DNA from: Halolamina sp. CBA1230
GTDB taxonomy: Archaea; Halobacteriota; Halobacteria; Halobacteriales; Haloferacaceae
Reading direction: 5' to 3'
DNA length: 64,000 nt
Assembly (NCBI RefSeq): GCF_002025255.2
Contig: NZ_CP054588.1
Location: 186,001-250,000 of the forward strand
The notes under the pieces are model-generated. The model searched no databases. It was not told the DNA's origin and was given only the letters and a program-made list of their open reading frames with translations. The first letter of the stretch is position 1. Every line of letters starts with the position of its first letter. Position numbers and translations under genes: made by a program. Positions 50,809-58,286 of the stretch are shown here, in pieces.

Positions 50809-51432
50809 TTAGATGCGGGGAGAAACGACGGCGAGCGTCGCCACGACGAAGAGGAGAACGAAGGCACTGGCGAGCACGTACGCGCCGGACACCTGCGCGA
50901 GGAAGAAGGCGGCAGTGAACGCGACGAAGCCGGCGCCGTGTTTGCGTTCGAACGGCGGCTCGTCGTCCCCGTCGTCGGTGTCGCCGTTGGCGACGTCGAG
51001 GTACTCGTACAGCGGTTCGATATGTTCCCCCGGCGAGATGCGGCCGCGGGACTGGTTGAACTCGATCACGTCGACGTCGTCCATCTTCGGGAGGTGACAC
51101 TGGTAGAGCCCGATGTACACCCGCTTGCGCTGCTGGGCGTTCAACTGGCGTACCGTGGTGTCGTTCTCGATCGCCGCGATGTGTTCCGCGAGCTCGCCAA
51201 TCGTGATCGTCCCGTCCTCCTCGCGGAGGAACTCCAACACTAACTGCCGGCGACGGTTGCGCAGGATCTCGAAGATGATGTCGAGCGAGAGGCTCTCCGA
51301 CGCCGCCTCCTCCGCGTCCGACCCCCCGCGATCCGTTCCGTCGTCCGTCCGCGCGGCCTCGTTTCCGGTCTCGTCGTCGGCTCCTGGTGTGATCTCGGGT
51401 GCCGCGGACTGGGTCTTATTGTCAGTTGCCAT
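50809..51432 (-). CDS. HTH regulator with C-terminal membrane hairpin (DUF7344-type)
   Basis: 207 residues. A disordered acidic start of about 50 residues is followed by the HTH (IIFEILRNRRRQLVLEFLRE, ITIGELAEHIAAIEND, and the marker KRVYIGLYQCHLPKMDDVDV). Two membrane helices end the protein (GFVAFTAAFFLAQVSG, LASAFVLLFVVATLAVV). This domain order, DNA-binding head plus membrane hairpin, is typical of a large haloarchaeal family of unknown targets. Its close relative at 53738 lies on the other side of glmS and is read in the opposite direction. Confidence 0.8.
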   Translation of the reverse strand: MATDNKTQSAAPEITPGADDETGNEAARTDDGTDRGGSDAEEAASESLSLDIIFEILRNRRRQLVLEFLREEDGTITIGELAEHIAAIENDTTVRQLNAQQRKRVYIGLYQCHLPKMDDVDVIEFNQSRGRISPGEHIEPLYEYLDVANGDTDDGDDEPPFERKHGAGFVAFTAAFFLAQVSGAYVLASAFVLLFVVATLAVVSPRI

Positions 51433-51876
51433 TTGTCTTCAACTTGGTAGCAGCCACCATTACTCTTGCGCCGATGCGTGTTGTCGGTGCCAGGGTATCG
51501 AGGATCATGGTCGTTGAGGTGCTCGTAACGGCCACGAGCCACCGTTACTTGAAACCGTACTGATCAGAACAGTTTGTTATCCATCGCATACCAGCCAGTA
51601 CGAGCCAGTTACGACCGCCAAACACACCCGTTGTGGCCGGCGGTGGAACCCCCCGTCAACCAATATCCCGGAATGTGTCGCATAATGTCGGCTCAGGCGC
51701 TGCAAGCGCCGAATAACAATTCCCTGATAGCCTGTCTACGACACGTTGCCTGACCAACGGGTGACGCCAACGATGACTCGACACATACCGAACCTACCGC
51801 CCGCCCGGAACCGTCCGCCCACCACCCCTCCGACCCGGGGGACGCGCCGTCGTCGATCGGCCGACGGGGGGGCGCC
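51433..51876. other. Intergenic spacer before glmS
   Basis: 444 bases between the divergent HTH gene and glmS. It holds the perfect hairpin ggcgct-gca-agcgcc at 51696-51710, directly followed by gaataacaattcc (51711-51723), the recurrent promoter-like element. From there the glmS leader would be about 125-130 bases, long for a haloarchaeon. A 38-codon frame at 51772-51888 runs into glmS in another frame and is Arg/Pro-rich; I do not call it a gene. Confidence 0.45.
51711..51723 (+). promoter_or_regulatory. Promoter-like element GAATAACAATTCC
   Basis: Recurrent element preceded by a 15-base perfect hairpin; it lies about 155 bases before the glmS start. Confidence 0.4.
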
Positions 51877-53697
51877 ATGTGCGGAATAACCGCCTGTGCC
51901 GCCCCCGACGACGAGGACGTGCTCGACACGCTGGTCGACGGGCTCCGGAACCTGGAGTACCGCGGCTACGACTCCAGCGGCGTCGCGGTACGCGACGACG
52001 GCGCGGTCACGGTGGTCAAACGCGAGGGCGAGATCGACGCGCTCGCGGCCGCGCTGGACGACGTCGCCCCGGCGGGCAACGTCGGGATCGGTCACACGCG
52101 CTGGAGCACCCACGGCGCGCCGACCGACGCGAACGCCCACCCCCACACCGGCTGTGCCGACGACGTCTCGGTCGTCCACAACGGGATCGTGGAGAACTAC
52201 GCGGCGCTGCGCGGGGAGCTGGTCGAGCGCGGCCACTCGTTCACCAGCGACACCGACACCGAAGTGATCCCTCACCTCGTCGAACAGTACCGCGAGGCGG
52301 GGCACTCGACCGAGGAAGCGTTCCGGAAGGCGATCGGCCGGCTCGAGGGTCGGTTCGCGGTCGCGATGATCGTCGGCGACGAGGACGACGTGTTCGCCGC
52401 GCGGGACGGCTCCCCGCTGGTGATCGGCGTGGGCGAGGACCGGCGGTTCCTCGCCAGCGACGTGCCCTCGTTCCTCGAACACACCGACCGCGTGGCGTTC
52501 GTCGAGGACGGCGACGTGGTCCGGCTCTCGGCCGACGAGCACGAGGTGACGGACGTGAACGGGAACCCGGTCGACCGCCCGGTCCAGACCGTCGACTGGC
52601 AGCCCGAGGACGCCCAGCGCGACGGGTTCGACCACTACATGCTGAAGGAGATCAACGAACAGCCCGCGGCGCTGGACCGCGCGATCAAGGGCCGCATCAC
52701 CGAGGACTACGACGTCCACCTCGAGGAGTTCCCGCCCGGCTCGTTCGCGGACGTCGGGACGGTCCACCTGCTCGCCTGCGGAACGTCGTACCACGCCGCG
52801 CTGTACGCCCAGCAGCTCCTGGCCGACCGCGGCGTCCCGGCACAGGTGTTCAGCGCGGGCGAGTACACGACCACCCCCGCGCCCGTCCGCGACGACACGC
52901 TCGTCGTCGCGGTGACACAGAGCGGGGAGACCGCCGACACGCTCTCCTCGATCAAGATCGCTGCCGACCGCGGCGCGCGCACGCTCGCGGTGACGAACGT
53001 CGTCGGCTCGACGGCCGCGCGGGTCTGCGACGACGCGCTGTTCATCCGGGCGGGCCCGGAGATCGGCGTCGCCGCGACCAAGACGTTCTCCTCGCAGGTC
53101 GCGGTGCTCGCGCTGCTCGCCGAGCGGATCGCCGAGGACGTGACCGGCGAGATCGACCCCGACCGCGAGGCGCTGCTCGCGGCGCTGGAACGGCTGCCCG
53201 ACCACGTCGAGGAGGCGCTCGACCGCTCCCCTGCGGAGGCGCTGGCCCCGCAGTTCACCGACCGCGACGAGCAGTTCTTCATCGGCCGCGGCGTCGGCTA
53301 CCCAGTCGCACTGGAAAGCGCCTTGAAGTTCAAGGAGATCACCTACGAGCACGCGGAGGGGTTCGCCGCGGGCGAACTCAAACACGGGCCGCTGGCGCTC
53401 GTGACCTCGGACACCACCGTGTTCGCGGTGTTCACCGGCCGGCACGACGAGAAGACGTTGAAAAACGTCGAGGAGGTGCGCAGCCGCGGCGCGCCCGTCG
53501 TCGCGGTCGCCGCCGAGTCCGCCGGCGAGGTGGCCGAGGCGGCCGACGAGTTCCTGCCGATCCCCGACACCCACCCCGTCGCGGCGGGGCTGCTCGCGAA
53601 CGTCCAGCTCCAGCTCGTCTCCTACCGGGTCGCCGACCTGCTCGGTCGGTCGATCGACAAGCCCCGGAACCTCGCCAAGAGCGTCACCGTCGAGTGA
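51877..53697 (+). CDS. glmS: Glutamine--fructose-6-phosphate transaminase (isomerizing)
   Basis: 606 residues, full length. The N-terminal glutaminase domain starts at Cys2 (MCGITACAA) after Met removal, with EYRGYDSSGVAV, HTRWSTHGAPTDANAHPH and HNGIVENY. Two SIS domains follow: HLLACGTSYHAALYAQQLL with VTQSGETADTLSSIKIA, and FIGRGVGYPVALESALKFKE with HAEGFAAGELKHGPLAL. The C-terminus KPRNLAKSVTVE is the conserved end. It makes glucosamine-6-phosphate from fructose-6-phosphate and glutamine, the entry step to UDP-GlcNAc for the glycan genes around it. Flanked by two related HTH-membrane regulators. Confidence 0.95.
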   Translation: MCGITACAAPDDEDVLDTLVDGLRNLEYRGYDSSGVAVRDDGAVTVVKREGEIDALAAALDDVAPAGNVGIGHTRWSTHGAPTDANAHPHTGCADDVSVVHNGIVENYAALRGELVERGHSFTSDTDTEVIPHLVEQYREAGHSTEEAFRKAIGRLEGRFAVAMIVGDEDDVFAARDGSPLVIGVGEDRRFLASDVPSFLEHTDRVAFVEDGDVVRLSADEHEVTDVNGNPVDRPVQTVDWQPEDAQRDGFDHYMLKEINEQPAALDRAIKGRITEDYDVHLEEFPPGSFADVGTVHLLACGTSYHAALYAQQLLADRGVPAQVFSAGEYTTTPAPVRDDTLVVAVTQSGETADTLSSIKIAADRGARTLAVTNVVGSTAARVCDDALFIRAGPEIGVAATKTFSSQVAVLALLAERIAEDVTGEIDPDREALLAALERLPDHVEEALDRSPAEALAPQFTDRDEQFFIGRGVGYPVALESALKFKEITYEHAEGFAAGELKHGPLALVTSDTTVFAVFTGRHDEKTLKNVEEVRSRGAPVVAVAAESAGEVAEAADEFLPIPDTHPVAAGLLANVQLQLVSYRVADLLGRSIDKPRNLAKSVTVE

Positions 53698-53737
53698 CGT
53701 CGGCGGCCGAACCCCGAACTACCCCCCGCCCCATACA

Positions 53738-54259
53738 ATGTCAACGGAAGACCCGAACACGCTGACGCAGGACACGGTTTACGACCTGTTGAGCAACAGG
53801 CGTCGGCGGTTCGTGATCTCGAAGCTGCGACGCGCCGACGGGGCGGTCTCGGTCAACGAGCTCTCCGAGGCGGTCGCCGCCTGGGAGAACGACGTCGAGA
53901 TCGACGAACTCACCGACAAGCAGATCAAACGCGTCTACGTCTCGCTGTACCAGATCCACATCCCGAAGCTCGACGAGGCCGGGCTGGTGGCGTACGACAA
54001 GGAGGCCGGACAGGTCGAACTCACGCCCGCGGTGTCGGAGCTCGACAGCTACCTCCCCGACCAGGAGACCGACGACGAGGGGATCGAGTGGCCGCTCGTG
54101 TACGGCGCGGTCGCGGCGGGCGCGCTGGCGCTGTACGCCGGCGTGTTGCTGCTCCCCGGTGCGTTCGAGTGGCTCCCGCTGACCGTGCTGAACGTCGCGG
54201 TGTTCGGGGCGCTGGTCGTCGTCGCGGCGACACACTACGTGATCGACCAATGGCAGTGA
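53738..54259 (+). CDS. HTH regulator with C-terminal membrane hairpin (DUF7344-type)
   Basis: 173 residues. The head reads TVYDLLSNRRRRFVISKLRR, then VSVNELSEAVAAWEND and the marker KRVYVSLYQIHIPKLDEAGL; two membrane helices close it (VYGAVAAGALALYAGVLLL, LTVLNVAVFGALVVVAATHY). Same family and domain order as the protein at 50809. It starts 40 bases after glmS on the same strand and may be cotranscribed with it. Confidence 0.82.
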   Translation: MSTEDPNTLTQDTVYDLLSNRRRRFVISKLRRADGAVSVNELSEAVAAWENDVEIDELTDKQIKRVYVSLYQIHIPKLDEAGLVAYDKEAGQVELTPAVSELDSYLPDQETDDEGIEWPLVYGAVAAGALALYAGVLLLPGAFEWLPLTVLNVAVFGALVVVAATHYVIDQWQ

Positions 54260-54305
54260 TATCACACCCTTCGGCGGGACGCAGCGCCGGCTCGTGGAGG
54301 AGATC

Positions 54306-54590
54306 ATGACGCCGGACTGGGACGTCGTCGGGCACGTGATCAGCTCCCGCCACCGGACGCTGGTGCTCGGCCGGCTCGCCGAGAGTCCGGCGACGCCGAC
54401 CCAGATCGCGTCCGACGTCGACATCGCGTCGACCCACGTCTCCCGCGCGCTGAACTCGCTGCGGGAGCGCGGCCTCGTCGAACTGCTCGTTCCCGAGGAC
54501 CGCCGGAAGGGACGCGTGTACGGCATTACGAGTAAGGGAAGCGAGACCTGGGAGGTGATCCAGTCGAAAGGGCTGACGAAGGAGGAGTGA
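54306..54590 (+). CDS. Winged-HTH transcriptional regulator (ArsR/MarR-like)
   Basis: 94 residues from ATG 54306; a GTG at 54294 would add four. The compact winged helix reads VIGHVISSRHRTLVLGRL-like at the start (VVGHVISSRHRTLVLGRL), then TPTQIASDVDIASTHVSRAL as helix-turn-helix and VYGITSKGSE as the wing. It ends with a Lys/Glu-rich tail (QSKGLTKEE). Relatives are small haloarchaeal regulators of unknown targets. It follows the HTH-membrane gene by 46 bases. Confidence 0.78.
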   Translation: MTPDWDVVGHVISSRHRTLVLGRLAESPATPTQIASDVDIASTHVSRALNSLRERGLVELLVPEDRRKGRVYGITSKGSETWEVIQSKGLTKEE

Positions 54591-54603
54591 CGCGGAGAAA
54601 CCA

Positions 54604-54618
54604 GCGTATAACCAAACG
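54604..54618 (+). promoter_or_regulatory. Promoter-like element GCGTATAACCAAACG
   Basis: Recurrent element, 22 bases before the small gene at 54641. Confidence 0.45.
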
Positions 54619-54640
54619 CCTCCTCCGGGTAGTGGGAGGT

Positions 54641-54748
54641 ATGCGAAGGAAGCTACTCAGCGTGGCACTGCTCCTGATCGTGGCCGTCGTCGCGATGGCC
54701 GTCGAACGACTCACCCGACCGGATCTCGTCGACGACGCCGGGGCGTAG
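54641..54748 (+). CDS. Small single-span membrane peptide (35 aa)
   Basis: 35 residues: a basic start (MRRKLLSV), one hydrophobic helix (ALLLIVAVVAMAV) and an acidic end (DLVDDAGA). The inside-positive start and the promoter-like element at the normal distance support a real gene, but nothing else can be said of its function. It is convergent with the PadR gene, 7 bases apart. Confidence 0.5.
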   Translation: MRRKLLSVALLLIVAVVAMAVERLTRPDLVDDAGA

Positions 54749-54755
54749 TCGGGCG

Positions 54756-55046
54756 TTAGGTCGGATCGTACAGCTCGTCCTCCCAGCGGCGGCGTCGCCG
54801 CAGCGCCTCCTCGCCGTCGGGCGTCAGCGCGTAGAAGTTCGTCCGACGGTTGATCGCTCCCTTCTCGACGAGGCCGGCCTCGACGAGCTCGTCCAGGTTG
54901 GGGTAGAGCCGGCCGTGAGTGATCTCACACTCCAGCGTCCGCTCGAGCTCGTCGGCGACCGTGCGCCCGGAGGGGTGATCGAAGCCGGCGATCACGTACA
55001 ACAAGTCACGCTGGAAGCCGCTCAGTTCGTGGACCTGGACCACCAT
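54756..55046 (-). CDS. PadR-family transcriptional regulator
   Basis: 96 residues from ATG 55046. The winged helix is typical of PadR: LSGFQRDLLYVIAGFDHPSG, LERTLECEITHGRLYPNLDE with the GRLYPNLDxL recognition block, then NRRTNFYALTPDGEEAL. No long C-terminal dimer helix, as in the short archaeal PadR proteins. PadR proteins are usually repressors responding to small molecules. The minus-strand ataactatag stretch (55066-55076) is the likely promoter. The longer frame from 55112 adds non-acidic residues and is less likely. Confidence 0.85.
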   Translation of the reverse strand: MVVQVHELSGFQRDLLYVIAGFDHPSGRTVADELERTLECEITHGRLYPNLDELVEAGLVEKGAINRRTNFYALTPDGEEALRRRRRWEDELYDPT

Positions 55047-55160
55047 ACCCAGGCCAACGGAGCCGTCACTATAGTTATTATCGAGCAACGGGCCGCTCGG
55101 GCCGCAGCTCACGGGCTGATCGACGCTCGGGTCGGCCAGCCCTGCCCCGACCCGTAAACC

Positions 55161-55190
55161 GACTGTGGCGGCGTCGACGCCGCCACAGTC
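55161..55190. repeat. Perfect 30-base palindrome
   Basis: The arm gactgtggcggcg repeats inverted around tcga with no mismatch (13-bp stem plus a palindromic centre). It lies 46 bases after the stop of the small minus-strand gene at 55236 and about 115 bases upstream of padR. It could terminate the former's transcript or be an operator. Confidence 0.5.
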
Positions 55191-55235
55191 GCCGTCAGAA
55201 TAGCACGGAACTACTCGTCGTCGAACCGGTTCCTA

Positions 55236-55397
55236 CTACCGCTCCGCCGCCACCGTTTGCGGCCGGCGGGCGGCGTCGTCCGTCCCGTCGTCCTCCTCCT
55301 CGTCGTTCGGGCAGAGCTGTTCCGGACTGCGCTCGAACTTGTTCCGCGCGACGAACTCGTTGATTCGATTCATGTCGGCTTCACTGATCCCCGTCAT
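55236..55397 (-). CDS. Small acidic protein (53 aa), unknown function
   Basis: 53 residues: MTGISEADMNRINEFVARNK forms a helix, followed by ERSPEQLCPND and an acidic run (DEEEDDGTDD). The codon bias and acidic composition fit a real haloarchaeal gene, although it is short and no family is recognised. Its single Cys sits in QLCPND. It is divergent from the HalOD1 gene at 55640. Confidence 0.6.
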   Translation of the reverse strand: MTGISEADMNRINEFVARNKFERSPEQLCPNDEEEDDGTDDAARRPQTVAAER

Positions 55398-55639
55398 CGC
55401 CTCTATCGTTCACTGCAGAGGACATAGTAATACGATTCATAGTGACTGGTAATCCCGTTGTAACGTCCCGCCTCGCGAGCGGTTCGCCCACGCCGCCCGG
55501 CTGCGGTTCGGTCGTGAAACCGCCGGCGGACGGCGGGACACGTTCCCTCGTTCTGACGTGTCGGGAAAAACACCAGAAGTTCCGTGAGTACGTTCGCTGT
55601 GTCGTAACGCTTTTGGATAGTTCTTCCAAATCCGGGCTG

Positions 55640-55927
55640 ATGACTAGCCAGAGAAACGTCGGCAGCACAGCAGCAGAAACCACCAAACTGCAGTCCGAAG
55701 GGGCCGATGTCGTGTCGCGTGTCGTCGAAGCCGTCGCCGAACGGGAAGGCATGGAGCCGACGGCGGTCGAACCCCGCCTGTACGAGGTGATCGACCCGGA
55801 CGCGCTGTCAGCGCTCGTCGAAGACCCGCCGGAGTCCGGGCTCACCGTCGGGTTCGACTATGCGGGCTACCGGGTCGTGGTCGTCGCCGATGAGGGACTC
55901 CACGTCGAGGCAACTGCGGAGGCGTAA
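55640..55927 (+). CDS. HalOD1 output-domain protein
   Basis: 95 residues from ATG 55640. After a Thr/Ser-rich start, the domain reads VVEAVAEREGMEPTAVEPRL, YEVIDPDALSALV, and SGLTVGFDYAGYRVVVVAD, the same order of blocks as the HalOD1 protein at 7664. It is probably an output or regulatory domain that partners a haloarchaeal response regulator. It is convergent with the glmU-like gene with a 4-base gap. Confidence 0.8.
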   Translation: MTSQRNVGSTAAETTKLQSEGADVVSRVVEAVAEREGMEPTAVEPRLYEVIDPDALSALVEDPPESGLTVGFDYAGYRVVVVADEGLHVEATAEA

Positions 55928-55931
55928 CGGC

Positions 55932-57167
55932 TCAGCGGTCGCGGGTGACGGATTCTCCGACAGCCGTGCGGCTCCCGGGCGAGAGCGTTACCCCGGCGTC
56001 GATGCTGGTGTCGATCCCGGTTTTCGTCCCGCGGCCCACGACGACGCCGAACTTCCGCCGACCGGTCGAGCGCCGCTCGTCCTTCACGGCCAGATCGACC
56101 GGCTCGCCGTCGTGACGCAGGTTCGCCACGACCGTCCCGGCGCCGAAGTTCACCTCCGGGGCGAGGATGCTGTCGCCGACGTAGGAGAGGTGGGCGACGC
56201 TGGTGTCGCGCCCGATCACGCTGTTTTTGATCTCGACCGCGTGGCCGACCTGTGCGCCCGGGCGGAGCAGCGTCGCCCCACGGACGTACGCGTTCGGCCC
56301 GACGGTCGCGCCGGACTGGATCAGCGCCGGCCCCTCGATCGTGACGCCGTCACGGACGGTCGCGCCCGACTCCACGACCACGTCGCCCTCGAGCGTCGCG
56401 CCGTCGGCCACGTCACCCTCGACAGCCCGGGTGAGTTCGCCGAGCTTCCACTCGTTCGCGGCCAGCAGCTCCCACGGTCGCCCCACGTCGATCCAGCGCG
56501 AGAACGGCACCGCTTTCACGCGGTCGGTGGCACACAGCGACCCGAGCAGGTCGGTGAGCTCGAACTCGCCGCGCTCGCTCTCCGCGATGTCGTCCAGCGC
56601 GTCGCTGGCGCCCGCGGGGAACGCGTACGCGCCGGCGTTGACGAGGTCGCTGTTCGGCTCGTCGGGCTTCTCGGTCACGCCGAGCACGCGGCCCGCGACG
56701 CCGCCGTCGCCCGAGATCGCGCGGTTCTCGCCGGCCTCGTCGCCCGCCAGCGACAGCACGCCGTACTGGCTCGGATCGTCGACGACGTAGGAGCCGACGG
56801 AGGGGACGTGGTCGTACACCCGGGAGAGCGACGGCGCGTCGTACAGCGCGTCGCCGTTGAGTACGACGAACGGCCCGTCGTCGAGCAGCGAGCGCGCGGT
56901 CAACACGGCGTCGGCAGTGCCCCGCTGCTCGGCCTGGTGACAGTAGTCGATCGGAACGCCCGCGTGGCTGTCGCCGAGCACGCCGCGGACCTGGTCGGCG
57001 CCACAGCCGACGACCACCACGAACCGCGACGCCCCCGCCACCGCGGCGGCGTCGAGCGTGTGGCTCACCAGCGGTCGCCCGGCGACCGGCAGGCACGGTT
57101 TCGGCGTCTCGTCGGTCAGCACGCCCATACGGCTGCCTTTGCCGGCAGCCAGCACGACGGTCTGCAT
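55932..57167 (-). CDS. glmU: Bifunctional sugar-1-phosphate nucleotidyltransferase/acetyltransferase (GlmU-like)
   Basis: 411 residues. The N-terminal half is a nucleotidyltransferase: VVLAAGKGSRMGVLTDETPK (3-22), VVLNGDALYD with the metal-binding Asp, VTEKPDEP and FELTDLL. The C-terminal half is a left-handed beta-helix (GATLEGDVVVESGATVRDGV, ALIQSGATVGPNAYV, NFGAGTVVANLRHDG, KTGIDTSI), as in the archaeal ST0452-type enzyme that acetylates glucosamine-1-phosphate and couples it to UTP. Together with glmM and glmS it would supply UDP-GlcNAc. The GlmU assignment is likely, but a glucose-1-phosphate thymidylyltransferase role is not excluded. Confidence 0.8.
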   Translation of the reverse strand: MQTVVLAAGKGSRMGVLTDETPKPCLPVAGRPLVSHTLDAAAVAGASRFVVVVGCGADQVRGVLGDSHAGVPIDYCHQAEQRGTADAVLTARSLLDDGPFVVLNGDALYDAPSLSRVYDHVPSVGSYVVDDPSQYGVLSLAGDEAGENRAISGDGGVAGRVLGVTEKPDEPNSDLVNAGAYAFPAGASDALDDIAESERGEFELTDLLGSLCATDRVKAVPFSRWIDVGRPWELLAANEWKLGELTRAVEGDVADGATLEGDVVVESGATVRDGVTIEGPALIQSGATVGPNAYVRGATLLRPGAQVGHAVEIKNSVIGRDTSVAHLSYVGDSILAPEVNFGAGTVVANLRHDGEPVDLAVKDERRSTGRRKFGVVVGRGTKTGIDTSIDAGVTLSPGSRTAVGESVTRDR

Positions 57168-57255
57168 GGCCCGTTCCCATCGCGCCGGCGCCTAAGTAAC
57201 GCGGCGGCTAAACGTGGCACCGAGAGTATTAGTTCCGAGCGAGCCAGTTCCGGGT

Positions 57256-57777
57256 ATGAGTCGAGCGTCCGAGACCGTCGCCCGCATCCGTCGCCTCCCC
57301 CGCGACCGCCCGCTGCTGACGCTCGGGCTCGCGGTGTTGGTCGTCGAGCTCGTCGGCGCCTCCGGCGCCGTGTTCACCGCACAGGGGCTCGCGGGCTGGT
57401 ACGGGACGCTCGAGCGCCCCGCGCTGGCGCCGCCGAACTGGGTGTTCGGCCCCGTGTGGACCACGCTGTTCGCGCTGATCGGCGTCGCGGCGTGGCTGGT
57501 GTGGCGCCGCGCCGACGAGTCGCCGCGAAAGGTCCGCCTCGCGGCCATCGCCTTCGTCGCGCAGTTCGCGCTCAACCTCGCGTGGTCGGCGGCGTTTTTC
57601 GGGTTGCAGCGGATCGGGGTCGCACTCGTGGTGATCGTGCTCCTCTGGCTGCTGATCGCGGCGACGATCTCGACGTTCGCCCGCGTCGACCGCCGCGCGG
57701 GCGCGCTGCTGGTGCCGTACCTCCTCTGGGTCTCCTTCGCAGTCTACCTCAACTACGGGTTCTGGACGCTCAACTGA
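57256..57777 (+). CDS. tspO: TspO/MBR-family tryptophan-rich membrane protein
   Basis: 173 residues from ATG 57256. Five membrane helices with the family signatures WYGTLERPALAPPNWVFGPV (about residues 58-77, the ligand-pocket loop), FALNLAWSAAFFGLQRIG and LLWVSFAVYLNYGFWTLN. TspO proteins bind porphyrins and sterol-like ligands and take part in stress and pigment control. In haloarchaea it may be tied to tetrapyrrole or carotenoid metabolism. The in-frame ATG at 57214 would add a non-membrane start and is less likely. Confidence 0.88.
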   Translation: MSRASETVARIRRLPRDRPLLTLGLAVLVVELVGASGAVFTAQGLAGWYGTLERPALAPPNWVFGPVWTTLFALIGVAAWLVWRRADESPRKVRLAAIAFVAQFALNLAWSAAFFGLQRIGVALVVIVLLWLLIAATISTFARVDRRAGALLVPYLLWVSFAVYLNYGFWTLN

Positions 57778-57790
57778 CGCGAATCCCCAC

Positions 57791-58159
57791 TCAGTCGCTC
57801 CCGCAGAGCTCCTCGCGTAACGCGTCGGCCACTTCCGGGCAGTTCTCCCGGATCACGGGCCAGTCGGTGTCGACGAACTCGTCGACGCGTTCGGCGACTA
57901 CCTCCTCGACGGCGTCGCGGTCGGCCTGATCAAGGTGTTCGGTCTGTCGTAAGTACTGGCGCTCCCGTGGGGTGAGCAGACCACCCCCGTCGGGTGCGGC
58001 GACACGCTCCATCCCGTACGCCCGCCGGGACGGCACCGTCTCGGAGAGCCGCGCCGCCAGGCGTTCGGGGGAGTGTGCGGTCGGTCGATCCACCATCTCG
58101 CGGTCGGGCCTATCGCCGGCGTCGGCGCCGCTGTCGGCCGCTGAATCGTCTGGAGCCAT
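57791..58159 (-). CDS. Conserved-type acidic protein, unknown function
   Basis: 122 residues from ATG 58159 (MAPDDS). A disordered acidic start gives way to helices: ERLAARLSETVPSRRAYGME, LTPRERQYLRQTEHLDQADR and AVEEVVAERVDEFVDTDWPV, ending in NCPEVADALREELCG with two cysteines. It looks like a haloarchaeal helical protein; no family is recognised. It overlaps no neighbour and is convergent with tspO. It could be a single gene. Confidence 0.65.
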   Translation of the reverse strand: MAPDDSAADSGADAGDRPDREMVDRPTAHSPERLAARLSETVPSRRAYGMERVAAPDGGGLLTPRERQYLRQTEHLDQADRDAVEEVVAERVDEFVDTDWPVIRENCPEVADALREELCGSD

Positions 58160-58286
58160 CACTCCGCTAATGCGTGTACGCCGGCATAAAGCAGCGTGAC
58201 CGTTCACACGGAAGGTGGACGCTACGCGGCGGGAAGGGGGTGGTTTACAGTGGTTCAGCGACCGCCGACCACCCCCCGCTGGCCGA

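Noticed and set aside
51720-51876. glmS ribozyme or riboswitch
   Set aside because: That ribozyme class is bacterial and its core is not recognisable here; only a short hairpin is seen.
51772-51888. 38-codon frame in the glmS leader
   Set aside because: It is Arg/Pro/Thr-rich, not acidic, and runs out of frame into glmS; no motif supports it.
55381-55845. 154-codon minus frame over the HalOD1 gene
   Set aside because: The HalOD1 domain is clearly on the plus strand and the minus product is Ser/Arg-rich without motifs.
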